Part shown: piece by piece, positions 39,001 to 49,122 of the stretch
Layout of the letters: every line of letters starts with the position of its first letter
Numbering within the stretch: position 1 is the stretch's first letter
Source of the DNA: Anisus vortex
Taxonomy: Eukaryota > Mollusca > Gastropoda > Planorbidae
Assembly: GCA_949126835.1 (NCBI GenBank)
Contig: OX421500.1
Span: 31,456,641 to 31,520,640, forward strand
Length of the DNA stretch: 64,000 bases
Reading direction: 5' to 3'
Notes under the pieces: generated by a model
The model's input: only the letters and a program-made list of their open reading frames with translations
Told to the model about the DNA's origin: nothing
Databases searched by the model: none
Program-made: the position numbers and the translations under genes

Positions 39001-42000
39001 GGGGGTAGGCTTTTAAACTTTAAAAGAAAAAAACAAACTTCCTAAGTCCTTGGCCTAGAACCACTCCCTCAGCGAGGAATGAAATAAAATATGTCGCGGC
39101 GCGCATTTTGACCGTCCGCCAGTTGTCCTCCTGTTGTTTTTAGGGTCGTGTCAGGAGAACTGTTATCCAGAGACACCTATCCAGTATATATCACCCGACC
39201 GACGACGGAAGAGGGGGACACACTGGCCACGACAGTTGGGCAAATATATTATTGTCAAGATTTACGTCTCTCAGTTTAGGGTCACGGGGTTACGGACCCG
39301 CTATACACGACGTAGTGGAGTTTATACTGACCTTGAACTTTTAAATACATTTGTATTTTTAACGTACACAGTTTGACCCTTTCATAAAAATCTTTTCAAC
39401 AAAAGATGTAATTTACAGAAGTACTTTTTTTTTTATTTCTTGTCAATAGCTTGGTTCAATCAAAGACTATAGATCTAACAAGAAAGGCCGCTTGCTTTAA
39501 TATTTCTGCTATTTGATGACTCGTATATCTTCTTTTCGGAATTTCCGATCGCACAAAGTTATATAGACTTCCGGTCAAATAATTCGCTAAGATCTTTTCA
39601 ATGGAAAACTAAGATTAAAATCGAAAGTTGTATAAACCTAGTGAAGAAGTCTTTAGGGGAGTTTATGAATCATTAAAGACAGCGTGCGCACGGAAAATAC
39701 AAGTGTAAACCTCTAAAAATAGAGCAAGCGGTCCAGCTCATTATAGTCTGATGTGCACCGGAAAACTTGAGGACGTTTAGAAGGCCGCCCATGCGCAAAC
39801 TCACATTTCCGCTCTAATAATATAGCAAGCCGTCTGGTCGGTCTTATTATAGTCTTTGGTTCAATAAACTAGTCTAAAATGTAAACAGTGGAATTATGTA
39901 GCAGCCCCGATCAATGGGGAAATGGCAATTTGATGTTTTCATTAGAACTTCATTCATTAATTACAACAAAATTAAAAGCCGGACTCGAACCCAGATCTTA
40001 CAGATGTTGGACGTGATGAGGTGTCGAAGTTTTGGCGCAAAGTGAAAAATTTACTGTTAGAATCTGTGAAAGGAAGTTTACATTTTTAACAATTAGGCCT
40101 ACAACAAAAAAATTACTTCGGTAATGACTTTATAATTTTGGTAACTACATTATTGATTTCGGTAACTACGTAATTGATTTTGGTAACTACCTTAGATTCT
40201 GACGATTTAGGAATCTACTAGTAAGACAGCTCTGATATTTACCCAGACACCAAGTATTGCGTTAAATGTTCGTGCTTTCGTTTTTAAACTGCGTAACTGC
40301 TTTAGTTTAAGCACCAAGAACAATGAATTATGCTCGTGCAATAAAACACAAGGGACAACTTGTTTCAGAATAGGAACAACCAATGCTCCGCGGAACATAC
40401 TTGTCCCAAGAACACCATTTTGTGAACCTCTGCCTTACATTTCAAAAAAAAAAGGGAGGAGGGGGCGGCGGCTTATCGGCGCTTTGAACGGCGCCAGCAT
40501 TCTTACCATAAGTAATCAGCTAATCAACACTGACAAACAAAACCGTTTTCTCCTGTTCTTACAACACCTTATAGGTCGAATTGAAGACACAAAAACAAAA
40601 TGAGACAACTAGATAGAGGCATTGAGCAAGAGAAAGTTGACCAATCGTACAACTCGTACAACTAGATAGAGGCATTGAGCAAGAGAAAGTTGACCAATCG
40701 TACAACTCGTACAACTAGATAGAGGCATTGAGCAAGAGAAAGTTGACCAATCGTACAACTCGTACAACTAGATAGAGGCATTGAGCAAGAGAAAGTTGAC
40801 CAATCGTACAACTCGTACAACTAGATAGAGGCATTGAGCAAGAGAAAGTTGACCAATCGTACAACTCGTACAACTAGATAGAGGCATTGAGCAAGAGAAA
40901 GTTGACCAATCGTACAACTCGTACAACTAGATAGAGGCATTGAGCAAGAGAAAGTTGACCAATCGTACAACTCGTACAACTAGATAGAGGCATTGAGCAA
41001 GAGAAAGTTGACCAATCGTACAACTCGTACAACTAGATAGAGGCATTGAGCAAGAGAAAGTTGACCAATCGTACAACTCGTACAACTAGATAGAGGCATT
41101 GAGCAAGAGAAAGTTGACCAATCGTACAACTCGTACAACTAGATAGAGGCATTGAGCAAGAGAAAGTTGACCAATCGTACATCTCGGGACACAAAACGTG
41201 AGGCAATAGAAATGCATGAGAGATAAACTAAACCAGGGGTGTGCAACACTGTTCCTCATTGGGCCGCGTCAACACTATCCCTCAAGTGGGCCGCGTCAAC
41301 ACTATCCCTCAATGGGCCGCGTCAACACTATTCCTCGGTGGGCCACGTATGGAATTGATACACAACGAGGTGGTTTTATATTATTAATATATCTAATTGA
41401 AAAAAAAATTGCCATTAGAAGCTATGTATATAGCTATACTATAAGACAAAGGGTGGTGATATGAAGAATGGGAATAGTGACAGCAAGAATGAGAGAGAGA
41501 GAGAGAGAGAGAGTGGTTACATGAATAAAATGGTGAAATGGAAAAAGAGAGTAGTGTGATGATGTACACGTGTGTTTGGGGGTATATCCAACATGGACGA
41601 ACGATCTCGCTAACCTAGCGCCGAAAGTAAAACTTGTTTAGAAATGTTCCAGAATTCATGTTGTAACTTTGGGGAGAGGGGGGGAGGGAGATGAACTTAA
41701 TACTAGCTTTGGTTAGTCAATAAGAAATTGAACAATATTTGAAATCGTTTATCTCAAGGTGTAATTAGCCAAAGACGACTCACTTGTCTAATAATTGACG
41801 AATGAAAGGGTAGGGGGTGTAATGGAAAAAGGTAGGGGGTGAGTGCTTGGTGGGTAATGAAGCGTTTCCATCGTTGAGGGAGAGCGGGGGTGGTCAGCGT
41901 TTGGCGCCGCGCACTTCGCTTTGGCGGGGAGGAAAGGGGAAGGGACGCGTGATCTGCATCATCAAAGAGTCCAATTAGGAGAAGGTGTGACTCCTTGCTG

Positions 42001-45000
42001 ATGGGCGAACTTCCTCGGTCGATTGTCGCTTTTCTGGTTCGAATCCTATTGGTGTTTCTGGTGTAACTCGTGTCCGGGGGACTATTACATTGTAAGGGGG
42101 CAACGATTGCGTAGATCGTGTCGGGGGGGGGGGGGGGGGAGGTTAAAGTACAAGTAATAGATTGGGTAGGAGGGGGTAAGATGGAAAATATGTTTTCCCT
42201 ATAACATAAGCTATACACGTGGTGATTAGAAGTAATAAGTATACAAACTGGGCTTGATAATTCATCATTTTATTTTAATTATCTGCAATATCAAAAATAC
42301 ATTGTAAAATGAAGAAAAGCTGGTGCATTGTCAAACACATTATTCTTACATCTGTCACACTTGCTTATTATGACCATACTGACCAGATAAATATACGAGC
42401 CCAGAACAGGGACCTACTAACCTTAAACTTCTAGCTTATATCTACTCTTACGCCGATAGGCGAAGAGAAGGGTTTTTGTCGTCTTCTCCAAATACTATAA
42501 TAAGATGGACCGCTTGCTTTAATTATTTCTGCTATTTGATGACTCGAATGACTGATTTTCGGAATTCCCGATTCCCTTTTGTACTGTGCACGTCCGTTTT
42601 ATTTAATCGCTATGATTTTCTCAATGAAAAATGTAAGTCGAATGTTGTATACAGCAGAAACATTTAGGCAAACGCAGGAGCGTTATTGGATGCGCACGGA
42701 AAAAGAAAATATAAGCTCTAAAAATAGAGCAAACGGTCCATCTTATTATAGTCTTCATTTTCTCTTATAAATTAGGCATTAACCTCTCTGACAAATGGTG
42801 TCAGGTAGAAAGAACGTGGTGATATGGTGAGAGTGGCGATAAAGTTAAAATGTTACGATAGATAAAAAAAGAAAAAGAAATTGTTATTGATAATATAAGT
42901 CGGCCTTGTATATAAATCGTATTATTTATAATATATTTATAAAGTTTAGTTGTTTTTCAAACCAAACAAAAGACAATAGTCCTGTCATAGGGTAACGTTA
43001 TAGATAAGATAACGGCCAAAGATCATCACTGCACTCTTCACTGGACACTACCCTTAACATTCGCTATTGTCCACTAAATCAAACAAAAGGTGGTTGGGTA
43101 TGCGGCGAAGGGGTCAAGCTGACCGGCAAAGTCAACACACAAACATGCACACAGAGAGACCAGGCGCGCGCACCGAAACCACATAATGTACACGCGGGGG
43201 TCGAGAAGCCAACGTTAAACGGACACGTGTCCACGTGTAATCTGTGCACTCGTGCAAATCCAGCAACCCCCCCCCCCCCCCTCCAACATCCTTTTTTTCA
43301 CGTTGAACGAGGAAAGACGTCGCCCAAGCATGGAAATATAAAAAAAGCACTTACAATACGCCCGTGGGGAGATTAGAGGGGGGATCACTTCACGCTAGCC
43401 GCCCCCCCCCCCCATTGCCCATTCCACGCATACACAGGCTCCGTCCCTACCTGCACCCCCTCCCCCCCCCCTCTTCCTCGTGCACATTTGCCCTCTCTCA
43501 ACAGTGCACCGTCCGATGAAAAGCAATTATAGCTTAACCAGGTCTGACATCTCAGCCCCCCCCCCCCATCCATTTTTCCCTTTCCCATTTCCCACAGCCC
43601 CCCATCCGCTCCGCCCCCCCCCCCACTCATCCCTCACGAGCATAGTTATGTCCAGTCTAAAGAATATTTAAAATCTTCCTTCTCAGCTGTTTCAAAATGT
43701 TCGTTGAATTGGTCTGGCTGGTTTTGAGGGGGGGGGGGGGGCGGGGGGAGATAAACGTTTGAGGGGAAAGAGTAAGGGTGGCAGCGGGAGGCAGGAGCTA
43801 TCAACGGCTGTTAACGTTGCCATCACGTGACCCTAGAGCGGAAACGTGGGCGGAATCTCTCTACGAGTCCAAGGGGGCGGGGGAGATGGGGGGGGGGGGG
43901 GTAGCCAGCAGAGCTCTTGTCTTCTTCAAGTCTTACTGGCTGCTGGAATAACTTCTTAATAGATTGGCATCGCAGCTTCACTCACACATTCACCCCCCCC
44001 CCTCCCCTCCCCGGCCCTATACACACACCCACGCTCCACTCCCCGTTTCTCCCAGGCCTATTCTTCTCATGGAGGTCCAGCTCACGCGAGTTGTTGTTTC
44101 ATATATATATATCTTTTCTTTGTTCCCCTCTCCCACCACCTCCAGCCCACAGCCTCGAAATATCTTCTGCTCACGACGCATAGGTGTAACACGCGGATGG
44201 GGAAATGATAATATATGAGATAAATACGTAGTTTTCTTTTTTATTTAAAAAAAAAAAAAAACTTTATTGAGGGCAGAGAGCAGGTAGGGGGCAGGAGTCG
44301 TTTCACTTTTGTTCCGTTTTCTTCACCATTTGGTCTCACTACTTTCTCTCAAAGTCCTTGACACTTCCGCTCTAGCTGATTTTTAAAAAAATATTTATGA
44401 AATTATTTTAAAAAACAAACATCGTCCCCTGTGTACTTTTCTGGGTTCTCGAGTATTTCTGAGTCAGCAGATGAAAACTTCAAAATATCATAGTGCCCCC
44501 ATTGTAGTCAAGTAGTAAAGTACCCGTCGGGCCAGTTTATACTCGATAAGAGCGTAGTTGGGTGAGGGGGGAGAAGGCATTGCAATACACACACGGAAGG
44601 ACACAACATATATGTGTATGCTAAAGCTGATAGGTGCAACAGCACATTGTTTCGCGTGGCAACACCTGATATATATAACCAACATATGTGGTATAACTCA
44701 CAATTATACCCATTATATATATATATATATATATATATGTATAGATAATCAAAAACACAATGTTTAGAAGTACGGTGAAATGGAAACGCCTGGTGTAGAA
44801 TTTGAGCATCATACATCCAGCCATACAGGCTGACAAAAAAAAATTCTACATTGGGACAGGGGTTCTAAAATAGTGCGCCGCGGCTCCCCCGTAAAAGCGT
44901 CTTTAAAGGTGCACCACAGACTATCACCAAGACTTTCATAGTAAACAGTTTCATTTGAATATCGTAAAATGCAACATTTAGTGTTTTAAGGGATGTGCGC

Positions 45001-46905
45001 CTTGGGGAAAATAAATTGAAAAATAAATAAGGGCGCCTCGATTTGAAAAAGTGTGTGAACCACTAGCGCTGGGGGACAATATCTTCGACTTCTGCGAACC
45101 ATATTTAAACTGCAAGTTCCGTCTACATGTGATAGCTTTTCTTCCTTGAGGCACAATATCACATCAACATTTACGATACATTATGTAGAAATATACACAT
45201 CCGTAAATGTGATAACACGTGAAGACGGCCTGTGATGACTGTATCAAACATCTAGTGATTGGGGTAAAGGGGGGATGAGAGGGGCGGACATGGATCGGTT
45301 ACCACTCAACCCCTCTCGTATTTCCATCGCCGCAGCCGTATATACCTGTGCGTAATGCGTATTGCGTATCTGAGACGTGATTCTAACAATGACGCAAACC
45401 CTGTGAGCTATTGTTTAGATGAAATGTTCCTCTACAAACTTCTTTCTTCTTCTTTGTACTCAATATTGGTCAATGAAGTGGTTTAAACCAGGGCTGTGGA
45501 GTCGGTAGATAAATGTTCCGACTCCGAATTTTTTTGTACTTCCGACTCCAACTCCGACTCCAACTCCAGGTACCGAAATTTCTTCCGACTCCGACTCTTC
45601 GACTCCGACTGATAAATGGTAGATAAATGATCCGACTCCAACTCCGACTCCAACTCCAGGTACCGAAATTTCCTCCGACTCCGACTCTTCGACTCCGACT
45701 GATAAATGGTAGATAAATGTTCCGACTCCAACTCCGACTCCTCAGTTTTTTGTACTTCCGACTCCAACTCCGACTCCAGGTACCCAAAATTCCTCCGACT
45801 CTTCGACTCCGACTCCACAGCCCTGGTTTAAACAACAATGTCTCTAGCTACGATGAATTGCACGGTGGTTTCCAGGTCTGTCTCCCAACTCATACAGTTG
45901 GTAGAGATCTTCTCTGGACGAAATATGTTGCAAGGCTGTTTCATAAGAGGGGGGGGGGGGAAGGCTTGGAGCACATGGTTCCGTGTTTTCAGGAGATATC
46001 CCACACGTGTTAACTTCACTGGTTTCAAACCCTGACCTTCAGTGCATATGTTGTCTGAGTCTGTTGAGGTCCTGAAGGATAACTTTTGGCTTCCCTAATA
46101 TGTTTACCTACTCGAAAGTCTATAGTAGAAGCCTCGGTGTGTTCCGGGTTAGTTATTTGCCTGCTTTTGGTATATATTTATTCTTATATCCTATTTCAAT
46201 TATTTACCCCCCCCCCCCCCCCAAAAAAAAAAAAAAAAAAGAAAAACCCAAATCCGCTAAATACAACTACTGCATTACAGGACCGGCTTTAGGTTTTTTT
46301 TACACCCAAAGCGGAAACAAATTCAGCACCTTCATTAAAGTAAAGTGCCTTCGGCGGGGAGAAACTTAGTAGTGTTAGGGCATACTTTCCCATTTTCTAA
46401 GACGACTTAAATAAAATACCCTTCGCCTTTCATTACCTAGTAATTCGTCTGCCTATGCTAGTAGCGCGCACAAGTACTAAACTTTAGTTTATATATTTTT
46501 TTTTAATCCACAAATAAAAAAAAATTCCCCAATTATGCGTCCCCCCCAAAAAAAAATTTTGCACCCTAGGCAGCCGCCTAGGTTGCCTATGTGGACGAGC
46601 CGGCCCTGCTGCCTTATAATTAACCACAGACCTTATATTACAGGGATGTGGGGATGATAGGTGAGAATCTCATTAAGGTGACAAACAATCGCCCCATAGA
46701 GCAGCTTACACACACACATACACACACACTTACGTTGCGAAAGCTGTTGGCCACCTCCTGGTCCTTCATGTCTTTGCGGTCAAGCACCTGGGAGACGAAC
46801 GTCTTGACCGCCTGGCACGGCCGGTCGTCCAGAGCATCCTCCTCCAGTAGCTTGAACCCGCCGGGTTCTTGGTTCATTCTCACCGCCATTTGTGGTCACC
46901 AGCGG
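27013..46905 (-). CDS. TALE homeodomain protein with MEINOX-like region, nine exons, 1319 aa
   Basis: Exons in transcription order: 46905-46734 (ATG at 46889), 35560-35268, 34693-33806, 33647-33268, 32682-30934, 29734-29622, 28637-28572, 27980-27840, 27186-27013 (stop). Phases join throughout (0,2,2,1,1,0,0,0). A pyrimidine tract and CTAG end 16 bases before the ATG, so an upstream 5' UTR exon is likely. Features: residues 1-150 conserved-looking, with [15 protein letters not shown] at about 101-115; 150-1000 rich in N, Q, G, S, P, H and M; three C-x-G-x2-C-x2-C-K-M motifs at about 997-1053; HPLFPLL at 1082-1088 and QEFCNKF at about 1179-1185, both recalling the MEIS/PREP MEINOX domain; TALE homeodomain from about 1255 to the C terminus, with the NPYP loop and [13 protein letters not shown]. 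By family knowledge it should bind DNA in the nucleus, possibly with PBC partners. Homeodomain residue 50 is Thr, unlike MEIS/TGIF (Ile), IRO (Ala) or PBX (Gly). No known orthologue could be named. Confidence 0.85.
29310..29525 (+). repeat. Diverged SINE copy in a TALE-gene intron
   Basis: Carries CTGAGTCTACCGAGCTCTGA, GCATTGTGCTAGTCACACAA and the CCC...GAAAAC...GG block in the same order as the 58201-58457 copy. It is antisense to the gene and lies just inside the intron after exon 6 (donor at 29621). Confidence 0.65.
29740..30930 (-). other. Intron between TALE exons 5 and 6
   Basis: AT-rich, no coding segment or array recognised. Confidence 0.5.
33142..33267. repeat. Minisatellite, six 21-bp units, at the TALE exon 4 donor
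   Basis: On the minus strand units read GAGATGATCTTTAAGATAAC plus T. The first unit starts within the donor sequence CAG/GTGAGAGG of exon 4 (exon end 33268). Units are seven codons long, so retention of this intron start would add in-frame residues until the stop near 33110. Confidence 0.92.
35704..36024. mobile_element. hAT-type MITE family C, copy 1
   Basis: 321 bp with ends CAGTGCTGTGGTGTCGGTAG and CTACACAGCACTG. Flanks GATTCTAT and GATTCTCT match at 7 of 8 bases, an 8-bp target duplication as in hAT elements. Oldest-looking of three copies (others at 45489-45825 and 53095-53477). Intron 1 of the TALE gene. Confidence 0.85.
36765..37060. repeat. Old degenerate tandem repeat, period about 40-50 bp
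   Basis: Blocks such as CAAGACCTGCAACTGTCTTC, TTCAATGTATAATTCC and CAACTGACTTCATTC recur in the same order with many changes. Confidence 0.65.
37374..37818. promoter_or_regulatory. Cluster of six GATA-factor motifs in TALE intron 1
   Basis: AGATAA or its complement occurs at 37374-37379, 37465-37470, 37501-37506, 37665-37670, 37718-37723 and 37813-37818, outside any tandem repeat. The segment is less AT-rich than its surroundings, so this is more than expected from composition. A candidate intronic enhancer; function is inference. Confidence 0.35.
38416..38520 (+). mobile_element. hAT-like element fragment
   Basis: Starts CCAGAGGTCGGCAACATACG and continues GGCACGCGTGTC...GGCATGCCGAGGGATTTTC. 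The same terminus is present in reverse at the end of the element at 63708-63913. No matching right end was found. Confidence 0.6.
39461..39858. mobile_element. MITE family A, composite copy 2
   Basis: Outer ends CAAAGACTATAG and TTATTATAGTCTTTG are flanked on both sides by GTTCAAT, a perfect 7-bp duplication. An extra internal terminus (TTATAGTCTG near 39749) shows one element plus a second partial one enclosed by the same duplication. TALE intron 1. Confidence 0.85.
39965..40020 (-). repeat. tRNA-like 3' half (SINE fragment)
   Basis: On the minus strand AGATCTGGGTTCGAGTCCGG contains a perfect B box GGTTCGAGTCC. No A box or full cloverleaf seen, so a SINE remnant rather than a tRNA gene. 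Confidence 0.5.
40611..41182. repeat. Minisatellite, eleven 53-bp units
   Basis: Unit starts AGATAGAGGCATTGAGCAAG and ends CGTACAACTCGTACAACT. Copies are spaced exactly 53 bases apart and look identical except the last, which diverges at its 3' end. Such homogeneity points to very recent expansion. TALE intron 1. Confidence 0.97.
41228..41350. repeat. hAT-like end followed by 27-bp tandem units
   Basis: CCAGGGGTGTGCAACACTG resembles a hAT terminus. After it GGGCCGCGTCAACACTATCC repeats about three times with spacing near 27 bases. No matching right terminus. Confidence 0.6.
41490..41514. repeat. (GA)n microsatellite
   Basis: About eleven GA dinucleotides. Confidence 0.95.
41985..42065 (+). 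repeat. Possible tRNA-like SINE remnant
   Basis: TGGTTCGAATCCTATTGG contains a perfect B box. No clear A box, so low certainty. Confidence 0.3.
42120..42142. repeat. Poly(G) run
   Basis: About 17 consecutive G after GTC. One of the longest in the window. Confidence 0.95.
42489..42757. mobile_element. MITE family A, copy 3
   Basis: 269 bp. Ends CAAATACTATAATAAGATGG and CATCTTATTATAGTCTTCA. Flanks TCTTCTC and TTTTCTC match at 6 of 7. Its interior shares TTTCTGCTATTTGATGACTC with the 39461 copy. TALE intron 1. Confidence 0.85.
43255..44060. repeat. Region dense in poly(C)/poly(G) tracts
   Basis: At least seven runs of eight or more C or G occur in 800 bases, for example near 43269, 43401, 43464, 43557, 43615, 43728 and 43887. 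Short open frames here are by-products of the low complexity. Confidence 0.85.
44715..44742. repeat. (TA)n microsatellite
   Basis: Uninterrupted TATATA of about 24 bases after CCCAT. Confidence 0.95.
44857..45065. mobile_element. Degraded hAT-like MITE
   Basis: Left CAGGGGTTCTAAAATAGTGC and right GTGTGTGAACCACTAG are roughly complementary ends. No clear target duplication, so probably old. Confidence 0.45.
45489..45825. mobile_element. hAT-type MITE family C, copy 2
   Basis: 337 bp. Ends CAGGGCTGTGGAGTCGG and CGACTCCACAGCCCTG. Perfect 8-bp duplication GTTTAAAC at 45481-45488 and 45826-45833. The interior has a tandem duplication of a segment of about 95 bases and many CCGACT/CGACTC blocks. 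TALE intron 1. Confidence 0.93.
46205..46240. repeat. Poly(C) run abutting poly(A)
   Basis: About 16 C followed directly by about 18 A. Confidence 0.95.
46278..46608. mobile_element. hAT-type MITE family D
   Basis: 331 bp with ends CAGGACCGGCTTTAGG and GAGCCGGCCCTG. Flanks CTGCATTA and CTGCCTTA match at 7 of 8. Inserted about 125 bases downstream of the donor of the first coding TALE exon. Confidence 0.85.
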
Positions 46906-46983
46906 CTAGTGAGAGAAGCAGAAAACAACAAAAGTTTGAATTATTGCCCAAGACTCAACAACACACTGGATGTGATCATTTAA

Positions 46984-47105
46984 ATGTATTCAATTAGAAA
47001 TAACTGATAACTGTTTGTTATGTGCATTGAATCAATTCATCGTTATGTATTCAATTAAAAATAAATGCTATCTGTTTGTTATGTGCATTGAATCAATTCA
47101 TCGTT
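46984..47105. repeat. 61-bp tandem duplication
   Basis: Two adjacent copies from ATGTATTCAATTAGAAATAA to CAATTCATCGTT with a few substitutions. Immediately upstream of the first coding TALE exon. Confidence 0.92.
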
Positions 47106-47278
47106 TTATACACAGAATTGTAAAGACTGTGCTATTTTCTTATGTGTGAACTTTTGAAAAATAGTTTTTTTAAGAACCCGCCATTTTGTTTTATGTGTAA
47201 ACGGTGGATTTTTCGGATGAGACGCCATTTTTTTTTTAAAGTTCATGCAAACCGCGAATTAATGTGAAATTTAGACAA

Positions 47279-47287
<9 letters not shown>

Positions 47288-47312
<25 letters not shown>

Positions 47313-47315
47313 ACA
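47288..47315. repeat. (GT)n microsatellite
   Basis: About twelve TG/GT dinucleotides following a short TA run. Confidence 0.93.
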
Positions 47316-47877
47316 TGGTAGGCCTATAGCTGGAAATACATAGAAGTGAAGTGGGCAACAACCACTGAAGTGAACGTGGTGTCGTCACGTGAGTCTTACG
47401 ATCACGTTTTGGCACTGTTTATATTAGGCTGTCAGGTGAGGTGACGCGCGGAGTGTATTATGGGAATGCTGTATAGTTGGTCAATGCAAGTTGAGGGTGG
47501 TACTCCAAATCTCATGCACCTACTAGGGTGATGGTATTACACAGATGATAGGCTACGTTATCTGCAATAGTATGGTGGGATGGGAGATATGTCGATCTGT
47601 TCAACACATTTCCCTCTCTTGAGTCTGTTTGTGGCTTGTTAACTTGGCCTTCAGTCTTTCAGTTAAGAATGTATTGTCTCTGTCAAATAGGCTATGCCTG
47701 TCCGAAAAATAATGAAAATTTAAGTTAGAAAATTAACTGTATTATTTGGCGGGAAAATGTTCCGTACGGGAAGGGGTAAAGGGGGGCACTACTCGCGATG
47801 AAACACAAATAAAAGTTGTTTTTTGTTGTTTTTTGCATAAGAAAATTAAAGCCAAACGTTTTTATAGGTCTATTTGA

Positions 47878-48271
47878 CAGGGTTCTCACATTTTTTTCTG
47901 AAAAAAAAATTCAAGGCTGTTTCCAGACTAATTCAAGGCTATAAGAGTTAAATTCCAGGCTGCTGGAACACGTATTTTGGAAAATGGTCACACGCCTCCT
48001 CCTCCTAAGTGACCTAAATATGGCGGGAATGAGGTATTAATTTAAGGCTCGGTCAGTGGGCGTTTATGGCGTATACAAATAGGATTGGCGTTTTTTGTCT
48101 GACCTTGTTTTTTATAATAAATTTAGATATAAATATAGATTTAGATAAATTTCCAGGCTGACAGGCTATTTTTCAAGGCTAAAATGCCAATATACAAGGT
48201 TTTCAAGGCCTTGATTTGTTTTTTTGGAACTACAGACTTTTCCAGACTTTCCAGACTGTGTGAGAACCCTG
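47878..48271. mobile_element. hAT-like MITE family E
   Basis: 394 bp bounded by CAGGGTTCTCACA and TGTGTGAGAACCCTG. Perfect 6-bp duplication ATTTGA at 47872-47877 and 48272-48277. Internal TTCAAGGCT and CCAGACT motifs recur near both ends. Confidence 0.9.
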
Positions 48272-48654
48272 ATTTGAAGATGAACGACGTGTTTCCATTG
48301 TTCATGTAACAGTTTTCAGCGTGTAAGATTTATAGTGAACCTTTCTTGTTATGTTGTTTTTGTTTAACACAAGATGAGTAGTAAAGTTGTATATGTCTCG
48401 CCATGCTTGAGTACCTATAACTTGGTGATGTTTTGTCAGAAAGCGTTAAGCTTATAATATATTTGGGGGTGGGGGTGTTGTGGGCTATTTTATTTAGGGC
48501 ATTGTATTTATAATTACCGGTAGTATTTAATTTGTATATTTCTGTTAAGTAATGTCTAAGTGCTATGTGTACGAGTATGATGTATTCGATAGTTACGGAA
48601 GTGCGTAGTTTTTGCGTTGTCTTTTTTTGGAGTGAATGTGTTGGTAGCGGACTC

Positions 48655-48678
48655 ACATATATATATATATATATATAG
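48655..48678. repeat. (AT)n microsatellite
   Basis: About 22 alternating A/T bases. Confidence 0.93.
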
Positions 48679-48965
48679 GGGAGAGGTGGGTAATTCGTAC
48701 CGGTGTGTAATTCGTACCTCTGCCGTTTTACATACTTTGACTGGTTGTAATTACGATTTAATCCCGTCAAAACATCCGAGCACATTAATTAGGACTTCCA
48801 TACATAGAGGAAATAATAAAGATTGGAGATAAAAAGAGTGTCTTGATTTATGTATATTGTAACTGATAAAAAACACGACCACTCTGATAGTATTAGCCTA
48901 CTCCAAGAGGGTTGGGGTGCTTAAACATGGAACTAGACAACAGATATACAACAAAGCAACAAGTA

Positions 48966-49122
48966 AGCAGACATCTAGCAGACATCTAGCAGACATCTAG
49001 CAGACATCTAGCAGACATCTAGCAGACATCTAGCAGACATCTAGCAGACATCTAGCAGACATCTAGCAGACATCTAGCAGACATCTAGCAGACATCTAGC
49101 AGACATCTAGCAGACATCTAGC
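48966..49122. repeat. Minisatellite, fourteen 11-bp units
   Basis: AGCAGACATCT repeats without visible change fourteen times, then a partial unit. Confidence 0.97.

Noticed and set aside
39965..40020. tRNA gene
   Set aside because: Only a B box and part of the 3' half are present; no full cloverleaf could be drawn.
40611..41182. CRISPR-like regular array
   Set aside because: Units are contiguous with no unique spacers, in a eukaryotic intron. It is a minisatellite.
45470..45838. Two overlapping minus-strand frames rich in SRSRSWSR or ESELESE
   Set aside because: These are translations of the CGACTC-rich interior of a hAT-type MITE.
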